Under the pieces are notes generated by a model that ran no database searches, was not told the DNA's origin, and worked only from the letters and a program-made list of their open reading frames with translations. This document shows positions 26,431-33,949 of a stretch of DNA of 64,000 bases, one piece after another. The translations under genes and the position numbers were made by a program. Position 1 is the stretch's first letter. Each line of letters starts with the position of its first letter. Origin of the DNA: Spirochaeta sp. UBA5339 (GTDB taxonomy: Bacteria; Spirochaetota; Spirochaetia; DSM-2461); NCBI GenBank assembly GCA_002408085.1, contig DHQL01000009.1, positions 333,380 to 397,379 on the forward strand. Direction: 5' to 3'.

Positions 26431-26443
26431 GTTTCCACATCTT

Positions 26444-26487
26444 TAAAAAAAACCGTCAGCCTCCTCCGGGAATCTGACGGTTTTTTA
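26444..26487. terminator. bidirectional intrinsic terminator (fmdB-like / thiI)
   Basis: AACCGTCAG (26451-26459) pairs with CTGACGGTT (26474-26482), flanked by an A-run and a T-run, so it works from both sides of the convergent genes. Confidence 0.9.
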
Positions 26488-26489
26488 AA

Positions 26490-27677
26490 TTAATCTTCAA
26501 TATCTCCCGATACGGGAATGAAAATCTTCTCGGCCTTCGCTTCCGCCTCTTCAAGAAGTCTGTCCATATCTTCGATGGTTTTCCAGTCTTCCTGAGTTTT
26601 CTTCAGGTCCGGTTTCACCTCGGGGTGGTCGGGGCTGAAGAGGGTACAGCAGTCGTCAAAGGGCTGGATGGAGGTCTCAAAGGCCTTGATCTTTCTTGAG
26701 ATCAGGATGGTCTCCTCCTTGTCCATTCCGATAAGGGGACGGAACACGGGCAGATCCACGGCGCTGTTGGTGTAGGCCAGGCTCTCCAGAGTCTGACTGG
26801 CTACCTGGCTGAGGGCTTCCCCGGTGATCAGGGCAAGATCCCCTCTCTTTTCAGCGATGGACTGGGCTATCTTCATCATGGCAGCCCGGGAGTGGAGGGT
26901 CGTTGTTTCAGGGCGTACCGAGCGGTTGATCTGTACCTGTACGTCAGTAAAGGGTACGGTGTAGAGGTGGATACCGCTGCACCAGGGGGCAAGAATTTTT
27001 GCCAGGTCCTTAACCTTGTCCAGGGATTCGGGGCTGGTGTAGGGAGGTGTGTGGAAGTAGACCGCATCCAGGGTCATTCCCCTTTTGGCCATCAGGTATC
27101 CTGCCACGGGAGAGTCGATTCCTCCCGAGAGGAGGAGCATTCCCTTGCCCGCACAGTGGACGGGAAGTCCGCCGGGTCCCTTGTGGGTGTAGCCGTAGAC
27201 ATAGCCCTTCTCTCTGAGCTCCATATGAATAATCCAGTCGGGATTCCGTACATCCACTTTGAGTTCGGGGAATTTATCCAGGACCCGTCCTCCGATCTCG
27301 GCGGAGAACTCGTAGTTGTCCATGGGGAGGCTCTTGTCAACACGCCGGGTCTCCACCTTAAAGGTCATTCCGTTGCCGGCGTCCATATTCTGCCAGGCCA
27401 CAAGAAAGGCCTTCTCTTCCAGGGCATCCAGCTCCTTTGCGCAGCTGTAGGAACGGGTAAATCCGGTTATACCGAAGACCTTTGAGAGTCTTTCGCATAC
27501 ATACTCTTCGGAAACCCCTTCGATTTCCAGATAGAAGCGTCCGCTGCGGATGGTCACCCGGGTAGGATGGGGACGCATTATTTTCTTAATATTGGCTTTA
27601 AGCTGTTTCTCAAAGAGGGCTTTATTGCCCTTCTTCAGGGCGATTTCGCCGATTTTTATCAGGTATAAGTCACTCAT
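26490..27677 (-). CDS. thiI: tRNA 4-thiouridine synthase, form without rhodanese domain
   Basis: 395 residues from the ATG at 27677 (MSDLYLIKIGEIALKKGNK, the normal ThiI opening); an upstream ATG at 27689 has no better site. Order: ferredoxin-like N-terminal domain, THUMP (about 60-165), then the PP-loop ATPase with LLLSGGIDSPVAGYLMAKRG. DDCCTLFSP late in the protein includes the cysteine expected to carry the sulfur bond. The C-terminal rhodanese domain of E. coli ThiI (482 residues) is missing, as in Bacillus and archaea. A NifS-like desulfurase gene lies 39 bases upstream and is the likely sulfur donor. Products: s4U8 in tRNA, perhaps thiamin thiazole. Confidence 0.95.
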   Translation of the reverse strand: MSDLYLIKIGEIALKKGNKALFEKQLKANIKKIMRPHPTRVTIRSGRFYLEIEGVSEEYVCERLSKVFGITGFTRSYSCAKELDALEEKAFLVAWQNMDAGNGMTFKVETRRVDKSLPMDNYEFSAEIGGRVLDKFPELKVDVRNPDWIIHMELREKGYVYGYTHKGPGGLPVHCAGKGMLLLSGGIDSPVAGYLMAKRGMTLDAVYFHTPPYTSPESLDKVKDLAKILAPWCSGIHLYTVPFTDVQVQINRSVRPETTTLHSRAAMMKIAQSIAEKRGDLALITGEALSQVASQTLESLAYTNSAVDLPVFRPLIGMDKEETILISRKIKAFETSIQPFDDCCTLFSPDHPEVKPDLKKTQEDWKTIEDMDRLLEEAEAKAEKIFIPVSGDIED

Positions 27678-27716
27678 AGCCGCCATCATAGCAGATTCAT
27701 ACTGTTTTGTTCAGTC

Positions 27717-28871
27717 TCAACCGACGGCCCGGCCTACAATTCCGATCTGTTCTTTCAGGGTCTTCAGAAAGTTTCTGATCTCATCGTCGGTGGTCGCCGG
27801 TCCCTGGGAAATCCTGATGGAGCTGAAGGCCGTTTTATGGTCGATGCCCATGGCTTCAAGTGCCCGGGTACGGCTCTTCTTGTTGCTGGAACAGGCTGAT
27901 CCTGTGGAGACGGCAAAGCCCGACTCATCCATGACTCTAACCAGTACCTCGCCCGGAAGGGGAGGGAAGCTGACATTCAGTATCCAGGGGGAGAAGTCCG
28001 CTGGATTTTCCGGGCGGCTCTCGGGAAGTATCCTGGCCCCTTTAATCTCATTAATTCCGGTAATCAGCATCTGCATCCGCTGGGAGGCCTCTTCAAGATG
28101 GTCTTCCACTACCTTTTTAGCCCTCTCCATGGCCAGACACATTCCCGCTGCGGCGGCAAGGTTCTCGGTGCCCGGGCGGATTCCCCTCTCCTGTCCTCCT
28201 CCTGTGTAGAGGCCGGCAAGAGGTTTTTTCTGGTAGAGAAGTCCTATGCCCCGGGGCCCCTGTATCTTGTGTGCGGCAAAGGAAGCGGAATCAAGGTCCA
28301 GATCTCTCAGGGAGAGAGGGATCTTACCCAGGCTCTGAACAAGGTCGCTGTGAAAGTGTATGGGACGGCCGGTTTCAAAATCTCTGACACATCGGATCAG
28401 CTCCTTAAGGGGCTGGATCACTCCGGTCTCGTTATGGACACCCATAATCAGTACCATCTTTGTATCGGGAGTCAGCAGCTTTTCCAGTTTCTTCGGACTG
28501 ATAAGCCCGTTGGCTGCCGGTTTGACGGTTTTGATCTCCCAGCCCTGTTTGCCGAGGGCCTGAGCAGGGTCCCATACGGCGGGGTGTTCAATGCCGCTGA
28601 CAATGATTCTGCCCTTGTCCCGTCTTGTAAGGAGGGTGGAAAGGATCAGGTTATTCGATTCTGATCCTCCCGAGGTAAATATAAGGTTTTCGGAAGAGCA
28701 GTCCAGAACCGCAGCACAGCGGGTTCTTATCTCTTCCAGTTTTTCATGTGATTTTCGTCCCTCCGAGTGGATGGAGGAGGGGTTGCCGAAGTACTCCCCG
28801 GCCGTGAGAGTCATCTCTTTAAGAACGTCTTCAAGGGGCGGTGTGGTTGCCGCCCAGTCCAGATATATCAT
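27717..28871 (-). CDS. cysteine desulfurase, NifS/IscS family (probable ThiI partner)
   Basis: 384 residues, fold type I PLP enzyme. MIYLDWAATTP is the standard N-terminus; SFAAHKIQGPRGIGLLY holds the PLP lysine; AVSTGSACSSNK holds catalytic Cys327 on the mobile loop. It removes sulfur from cysteine as a persulfide. No iscU/nifU/sufU lies nearby, while thiI follows directly, so it probably serves tRNA thiolation, as NifZ does for rhodanese-less ThiI in Bacillus. It shares a 119-bp upstream region with the divergent cysteine-rich ArsR gene. Confidence 0.93.
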   Translation of the reverse strand: MIYLDWAATTPPLEDVLKEMTLTAGEYFGNPSSIHSEGRKSHEKLEEIRTRCAAVLDCSSENLIFTSGGSESNNLILSTLLTRRDKGRIIVSGIEHPAVWDPAQALGKQGWEIKTVKPAANGLISPKKLEKLLTPDTKMVLIMGVHNETGVIQPLKELIRCVRDFETGRPIHFHSDLVQSLGKIPLSLRDLDLDSASFAAHKIQGPRGIGLLYQKKPLAGLYTGGGQERGIRPGTENLAAAAGMCLAMERAKKVVEDHLEEASQRMQMLITGINEIKGARILPESRPENPADFSPWILNVSFPPLPGEVLVRVMDESGFAVSTGSACSSNKKSRTRALEAMGIDHKTAFSSIRISQGPATTDDEIRNFLKTLKEQIGIVGRAVG

Positions 28872-28942
28872 GAATGTATCCTAACCGATACAGCTGTTTT
28901 CCATCAAGGAAAACCGGTATATTCATTGCTGATAAGGGAAGT

Positions 28943-28973
28943 AATCATTTTTAATTGCATAAACAATGACTTT
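28943..28973. promoter_or_regulatory. possible ArsR operator
   Basis: AATCATT and AATGACT form an imperfect inverted repeat (6 of 7) about 15 bases apart, just upstream of the arsR-like ATG and inside the interval shared with the desulfurase gene. It overlaps the predicted promoter region of the regulator, as expected for autoregulation. Confidence 0.3.
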
Positions 28974-28990
28974 CTGGTATTTTACTATAT

Positions 28991-29293
28991 ATGGAAAACA
29001 AATGTAATTGCCCCGAAGAATTGATTGACGGTTATGCAAAGAAGCTTAAGGTCTGCGGTCATCCCCTGAGACTGAAAATTCTCTGCCTTATTGAGCGTCA
29101 GGACTGCTGTGTTTCCGAATTGTGGCAGTGCCTGGATCAGCCCCAGCCTGTTGTATCACAACATCTTGCTGTACTGAAGGACAAGGGGATCGTAGAGTCC
29201 CTGACCGAGGGGAATAAAAGAATCTACAGAATCGTGGATCCCTTCGTGAAGAACATTATCACAGGATTTGATAACGTTTTTCCCGAAAGCTGA
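28991..29293 (+). CDS. ArsR-family regulator, cysteine-rich
   Basis: 100 residues, a winged helix-turn-helix dimer protein. KVCGHPLRLKILCLIERQDC is the usual first helices; DCCVSELWQCLDQPQPVVSQ spans the metal-box position and the start of the recognition helix, with HLAVLKDKGIVESLTEGNKR completing the wing. Cys at 5, 7, 22, 32, 39, 40 and 47 are unusual in number and suggest a metal or thiol sensor. The ATG has no Shine-Dalgarno sequence; -10-like TATTTT (28978-28983) lies 7 bases upstream. Divergent from the desulfurase-thiI pair, its likely target. Confidence 0.88.
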   Translation: MENKCNCPEELIDGYAKKLKVCGHPLRLKILCLIERQDCCVSELWQCLDQPQPVVSQHLAVLKDKGIVESLTEGNKRIYRIVDPFVKNIITGFDNVFPES

Positions 29294-29456
29294 TACCCTC
29301 TAGCTGATTTCAAAAACCAGTCTATCATCCTCAGAACCCTTGGATTTCAATCTGATTTGATTTCAGGGAAATCTCTGTCTCAATCTTTTTCAGTCCTGTT
29401 CATCTCAAACTGCATCTGCTCTTCTCCTGCTAAGTAAGGAGTCAGGAATATCAGGG

Positions 29457-30536
29457 CTATTTTTTTCTGTAGTGTCTGTCCCAGTGCAGGTAGAGAAAGA
29501 GGATAAAGACCAGGAGAAGCGCAATCCCGACGGGCAGGTATCTTACCACTGAGGGAATCCTGTGGAAGAGGAGGGTGGAGAGGCCGCCGATAATCTGCAG
29601 GCTCATTACAACCGAAAGAATCTGTCGGGCATCCAGGTCAAGGTCCAGGAGCTTGTGGTGCATATGTTCCTTGTCGGGATTGAAGAAGTGAAGTCCTTTT
29701 CTGGTCCGCCTCAACATTGCACTCAGAACATCGGCAATGGGGATGGAGAGAAGGACGATGGGCATAATCAGAATATCTCCGTTTGCAGTGCTGTTCAAAA
29801 GGGGCAGCAGAGCCAGGATGAAACCGAGGGTCAGGCTTCCCGAATCTCCCATAAATATCTTTGCCGGTGGGAAGTTGTAGAAGAGGTATCCCATTACGGC
29901 TCCCAGCAGGGTAAAGCTTATAAAGGAGAGAAGGAACTGTCCTGTTATCAGGAAGATCAGTCCGTAAAAGAAGCAGGCTACACTGGACAGACTGGCGGAA
30001 AGTCCGTCAAGTCCGTCGATCAGGTTTATGGCATTGGTCACACCGATAATCCAGAAGAGGGTCAGAATATAGCCGAAAAAACCCAGATTGAGGGTTATTG
30101 CCGTAAAGGGAATGGTTAAGGAGGGGATGTTGGCTCCTGCAGCCATTAACAGCAGGGCTGCGGCGATCTGGCCGATCAGCTTCACTCTGGCTCTCAGGTT
30201 GGCAAAGTCATCAAGAACCCCGATGATAAATATCAGCACAACCGCCGCCATTATCAAAAGAGGACGGAATTCTTCGGGAAGGGAGAAGGAAATGTCCGAA
30301 CTTATCAGACGGCTGATGCCGAAGACGGAAATCAGGACGGATATGACAAAGGAAATAACAATACCAATACCTCCCAGCCGGGAGATCTGGCCGGTGTGTA
30401 TCTTCCTCTCGTCCTCTGCATCGTCGTACCAGCTTTTCTTCTTCGATAGATGAATAAGGTATGGGGTAATATAAAGATTGAAAAGAAAAGCCACAATGGC
30501 AGCGAAAAAAGCGAGTACCAGATTACCAATTATCAT
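29457..30536 (-). CDS. WecA/TagO-like undecaprenyl-phosphate sugar-1-phosphate transferase
   Basis: 359 residues from the ATG at 30536 (AAGG upstream); a longer reading to 30578 only adds a basic tail. About ten membrane segments. MraY/WecA superfamily motifs: DDAEDERKIHTGQISRLGG (loop with DDxxD), GVLDDFANLRARVKLIGQ, TNAINLIDGLDGLSA and KIFMGDSGSLTLG; HMHHKLLDLD matches the HIHH motif of WecA-type enzymes, absent in MraY. It starts lipid-linked glycan synthesis by moving a HexNAc phosphate to undecaprenyl phosphate, and could serve the polysaccharide locus about 20 kb to the left. Confidence 0.9.
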   Translation of the reverse strand: MIIGNLVLAFFAAIVAFLFNLYITPYLIHLSKKKSWYDDAEDERKIHTGQISRLGGIGIVISFVISVLISVFGISRLISSDISFSLPEEFRPLLIMAAVVLIFIIGVLDDFANLRARVKLIGQIAAALLLMAAGANIPSLTIPFTAITLNLGFFGYILTLFWIIGVTNAINLIDGLDGLSASLSSVACFFYGLIFLITGQFLLSFISFTLLGAVMGYLFYNFPPAKIFMGDSGSLTLGFILALLPLLNSTANGDILIMPIVLLSIPIADVLSAMLRRTRKGLHFFNPDKEHMHHKLLDLDLDARQILSVVMSLQIIGGLSTLLFHRIPSVVRYLPVGIALLLVFILFLYLHWDRHYRKK

Positions 30537-30599
30537 GCTGAACCTTAATCCTGATTTAACTATCTTACGTTTAGACATATTACATTAAGCCTTACAGCC

Positions 30600-30628
30600 T
30601 TGTCCATAAGCAATTCATCTATTATATT
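30600..30628 (+). promoter_or_regulatory. promoter placed for a leaderless transcript
   Basis: TTGTCC (30600-30605), 17 bases, TATATT (30623-30628), then 6 bases to the ATG at 30635. Transcription should begin at or next to the A of the start codon. No ribosome-binding sequence precedes the gene. Confidence 0.5.
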
Positions 30629-30634
30629 CTGCCT

Positions 30635-31381
30635 ATGAACAAGAAAATTTTGGCTTTTTCGTTTCTGATCCTGTCAGCAGGTTTCCTTATGGCGGAACAT
30701 CCTCCCGAGAAAGAGGGGATTAATTTTATCGACCGTGAACTGAGCTTTACGGAGGAGACCTCTGAACTCGCTCTCCTTCCGCCAATTCTTGAAAAGGGGC
30801 TTATAGAAAAGGACCTCCGGAGCTTTGAACCCGGCGGTATCGTTGAGCTTCTCTACCGGATGCCCCTGCCCGATGTGGAGCCCGAGGATATGATGCTTCA
30901 TATCCTGCAGAGCATCTCTCAGGTAAGCACCATGGAGGGGATCAAATACTGGTCCGGCAGCCGCCGGGAGATGTATCCCTATCTGGAAGAGGCCTTTGTG
31001 GTGGAGAAGAGAAAGAGCAGCAGGCAGGTTGATGACCCTGTCTTCTCATCTCTTCCTTCAGAGCCCCAGACCTACTCGGTTTATCAGAAGGACACAACCT
31101 TCGGAAAGGCCTGGTATGATGTGACCTTCACCGTCAGTGATGAGGCAATCCGCCTGTCCATGGTGAATTCCACGACCATCAGATACAAGCTCTTTCCTGT
31201 CCTGAGAAGCGAACGTCTTCACATCGAGATGGTGATTATTCCCGGTGATGAGGAACTCCTATTCTACAGCATGGCCGCCTTTAAAATCGGAGAGACCTTC
31301 GGCATTACCCTGCGTCTTGATCAGTCCTTCGACCACAGGATGAGTTCACTGCAGACATGGTTTTCCAACCAGACCTATTAA
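30635..31381 (+). CDS. secreted protein of unknown function
   Basis: 248 residues with a Sec signal peptide (MNKKILAFSFLILSAGFLMA, cleavage after A20). No recognised domain; the body is mixed alpha/beta and includes MEGIKYWSGSRREMYPYLEE and FGKAWYDVTFTVSDEAIRLS. It may be a spirochaete-restricted family, but I cannot verify that. The gene stands alone between the WecA-like gene (divergent) and a convergent barrel gene, with its own promoter and a strong terminator. It is predicted to be translated from a leaderless mRNA. Confidence 0.7.
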   Translation: MNKKILAFSFLILSAGFLMAEHPPEKEGINFIDRELSFTEETSELALLPPILEKGLIEKDLRSFEPGGIVELLYRMPLPDVEPEDMMLHILQSISQVSTMEGIKYWSGSRREMYPYLEEAFVVEKRKSSRQVDDPVFSSLPSEPQTYSVYQKDTTFGKAWYDVTFTVSDEAIRLSMVNSTTIRYKLFPVLRSERLHIEMVIIPGDEELLFYSMAAFKIGETFGITLRLDQSFDHRMSSLQTWFSNQTY

Positions 31382-31405
31382 TCCTCTAATTTGAGTCTCT
31401 TTTAA

Positions 31406-31447
31406 CAAAAAAACTCCCCGAACCTTTCCAGGAGGGGAGTTTTTTTA
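31406..31447. terminator. bidirectional intrinsic terminator
   Basis: ACTCCCC (31413-31419) pairs with GGGGAGT (31434-31440), flanked by A-run and T-run; it lies between convergent genes ending at 31381 and 31476. Confidence 0.9.
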
Positions 31448-31475
31448 TGGCCCGATGGACTAAGGGGCGGAAGAC

Positions 31476-32795
31476 TTAGTAGGCCAGGGAGCTTGAAATC
31501 TCGAGTCCGTACTTTCCAAGATCTGTGAAGGGCAGGTCGCTGCTCAGGTCCACCCCGATGCTGGCGCGGGCGTGAAGGCCCTTGAGCTTGTCCAGATAGA
31601 GGATAAAGTCCGCACCAGTGCTGTAGCGGAGGTCACTGTCCCACTCAATGCTTCCATCCATGGGAGTGGTGAATCCGATATCAAAGAAGGGCTGGAACTG
31701 GGCTTCACCCACGCCCTTCCACTTGATTACGGCAATATTAAAGTCGTTGGACAGAAAATATCCGCTTCTGCCGAACATGGTGCTGTCCTCAACACCCCTC
31801 AGGTTCACCCCAAGGCCGGTAAGTTCATCGTTCAGGCCGACTGTTCCGTAAAGTCTTGTGGAGTAGTTGATTCTGGAATTGAGGATCTTGTACCACCTGA
31901 GGTCACCGTTAATGGAGGCCTTGAACTGGTTGCTTGCCCCCTGAACCATAACATACTTCAGACTGTTGCCCGCCGAGGCGCTCAGGCCCTCACGGAAGTT
32001 GCCGAACCAGTCCACCCTGCTGTAGCCGACACTGTGGCTGAAGCCGAGATAGAGAGGTTCCTCACTGCTCTTGTCGTAGAGGCCTGTGTAGCCGTAGTTC
32101 AGACCGACACTGGGAGTCATTCTGTAGTAGAATTTATTGTCGTTTCCGAAGGCCAGCTTTGTTGAGACACTGAGTTCGGTGTTGTGGTAGTTGTAGTGCT
32201 CCAGAAACTCTCCATCTTCCTTCTTCTCGCCTATGGCGTACTGCTGCATAAAGGAGAAGTCGTATTCAAGATTACCGAGTTTTACCTCGTTGAGCTGGGG
32301 ATTAAAGGTCCACTCGGTTACGCGGAACTCATCATAGTACTTGTCCTGCTTGAAGGTGATATTCATTCCCAGATAGAGGTTGTTCAGACTGCCGAAGGCA
32401 TTGTCGTAGTAGGTCTTCAAACCGAGACGGAATCCCTCGTTGGAGCTGTACTTGGGGTAGGGAATGGGGTAGATGGTCCAGCTGTCCTGGGCATCCAGCT
32501 TTACCGTATGGATTATGGAATCCCCCTCTTTGAAACCCTCATCCAGGGTCAGGCTGATCTCATTGAATACCCTGAGGTTGATCAGATCCTGCTCCTGCCG
32601 GGAAACGGCGTACTGAAGGTCCTCCAGGGTCTCAAAGGTTGCGCCCTCTTTGAGGTCCATCTCCTTTATCAGTGCAGTCTCTTTGGTGTTTCCGTCTATA
32701 TTGATGTCGTAGCGGCCCAGAACATGGGTCTCCTGAGCCGTAACAAGGCTTGCTGAAATGCTAAATAGAAGAATTAAGATGTATTTTTGTTTCAT
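31476..32795 (-). CDS. Omp85/BamA-like outer-membrane protein with one POTRA-like domain
   Basis: 439 residues. Signal peptide 1-20 (ILILLFSISASLVTA). Residues about 25-105 look like one POTRA domain: RYDINIDGNTKETALIKEMD, TFETLEDLQYAVSRQEQDLI, NLRVFNEISLTLDEG. The rest alternates like a 12-16-strand barrel and ends LEISSSLAY. This is shorter than BamA (five POTRA, about 800 residues) and closer in layout to small TamA/FhaC-like members. Function could be protein or lipid insertion, unknown here. It has its own promoter region facing aroB and ends at the shared terminator. Confidence 0.7.
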   Translation of the reverse strand: MKQKYILILLFSISASLVTAQETHVLGRYDINIDGNTKETALIKEMDLKEGATFETLEDLQYAVSRQEQDLINLRVFNEISLTLDEGFKEGDSIIHTVKLDAQDSWTIYPIPYPKYSSNEGFRLGLKTYYDNAFGSLNNLYLGMNITFKQDKYYDEFRVTEWTFNPQLNEVKLGNLEYDFSFMQQYAIGEKKEDGEFLEHYNYHNTELSVSTKLAFGNDNKFYYRMTPSVGLNYGYTGLYDKSSEEPLYLGFSHSVGYSRVDWFGNFREGLSASAGNSLKYVMVQGASNQFKASINGDLRWYKILNSRINYSTRLYGTVGLNDELTGLGVNLRGVEDSTMFGRSGYFLSNDFNIAVIKWKGVGEAQFQPFFDIGFTTPMDGSIEWDSDLRYSTGADFILYLDKLKGLHARASIGVDLSSDLPFTDLGKYGLEISSSLAY

Positions 32796-32919
32796 GGCAA
32801 CACATTAGCACAGGCATTTCCCTTTCACAAGTATTTACTACAAGGGTCTCACTCTTTATACTTTTTGAAAATCAGATTAAGGTCCCGTCTTCAAAGCCGG
32901 GGAGCAGAAGGGAGTAGTT

Positions 32920-33936
32920 ATGGAAACGATCAGAGATTTTAACTTCGGAGGCTTTCCCTGCAGGGCCGCCCTCTATTCTCCACAAGAGCTTTACCCGGCC
33001 GAGACCTCCCTTTTTGTGGGCGACAGAAATACTGCCACCCTGGTTTCCCGGCCATCCGGGAGTGCCGAGGTCATTCTTGAACCCGGTGAGAAGGCCAAAC
33101 AGTGGCCCGCAGTGGACACTATTCTCAAAAAGGCGATGGACCTTGGTATGGCTCGTGACTCCCTTATCTGCGGCGCCGGAGGGGGTGTCGTTACCGATAT
33201 GACCGCCTTTGCGGGAAGCCTCTATATGAGGGGCTGCCGGGTTGTCCTTATCCCCACATCCCTTCTGGCCATGGTTGATGCCGCTCTGGGTGGTAAAACC
33301 GGTATTGACGCGGGAGTCTACAAAAATATGATCGGGTCCTTCTACCCCGCCGAAGAGGTGAGGATCTGCCCCGAACTCTTACAGGATCTTCCTGAAAAAG
33401 AGTACTGGAACGGCATGGGTGAGGTCTTCAAGACCGCCATGATCGGTGATCAGGAGCTGATGGAGATCCTTGTCCGGGATAGGAACCGGGTGAAGGCCCG
33501 TGAGCCTGAGCTTCTGGGGGAGATAATCCGCCGCTGCATCCTTGTGAAGGGTTCTCTGGTGGAGGAGGATCTCCGGGAGAAGGGCCGCCGTGCCTTTCTG
33601 AACCTGGGACACACCTTCGGTCATGCCCTTGAAGCGGCCAGCGGACTGGACTGGTCTCACGGCGCTGCCGTCATCTGGGGAACCGCAAAGGCCCTGGATG
33701 CCGCCGTAGCCATGGGTCTTGCCGATGCGGCATGGGCTGAGTCTCTGAAAAAGCTCTTTCTGGACTATGGTTATGAACTCAAGGCGACAGTAGCCCCCGA
33801 GGCGATGCTGGAGGCCATGAAAATGGACAAGAAGAAGAAGGGCGGCAGACTGCGCTACATCATCCCCGCAGGGCCTCAGGACATCCGGATCGAGTATCTG
33901 GAGCCTGAGTTTGTGCTGGAAATTCTGAAGGCCTGA
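32920..33936 (+). CDS. aroB: 3-dehydroquinate synthase
   Basis: 338 residues. Cyclises DAHP to 3-dehydroquinate, step two of the shikimate pathway, using NAD and a divalent metal. Seen: LICGAGGGVVTDMTAFAGSL (NAD site), LIPTSLLAMVDAALGGKTGI, KNMIGSFYPAEEV, and metal ligands in GMGEVFKTAMIGD (Glu), LGHTFGHALE (His) and WSHGAAV (His). GGGAG precedes the ATG. No other aro gene is adjacent; the convergent helicase gene ends 13 bases after its stop. Confidence 0.95.
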   Translation: METIRDFNFGGFPCRAALYSPQELYPAETSLFVGDRNTATLVSRPSGSAEVILEPGEKAKQWPAVDTILKKAMDLGMARDSLICGAGGGVVTDMTAFAGSLYMRGCRVVLIPTSLLAMVDAALGGKTGIDAGVYKNMIGSFYPAEEVRICPELLQDLPEKEYWNGMGEVFKTAMIGDQELMEILVRDRNRVKAREPELLGEIIRRCILVKGSLVEEDLREKGRRAFLNLGHTFGHALEAASGLDWSHGAAVIWGTAKALDAAVAMGLADAAWAESLKKLFLDYGYELKATVAPEAMLEAMKMDKKKKGGRLRYIIPAGPQDIRIEYLEPEFVLEILKA

Positions 33937-33949
33937 CAGTCGCCGGTAC

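Noticed and set aside
29294..29456. Small gene or RNA between the ArsR and WecA-like genes
   Set aside because: No ribosome site, no stable hairpin with T-run and no conserved-looking frame; nothing supportable.
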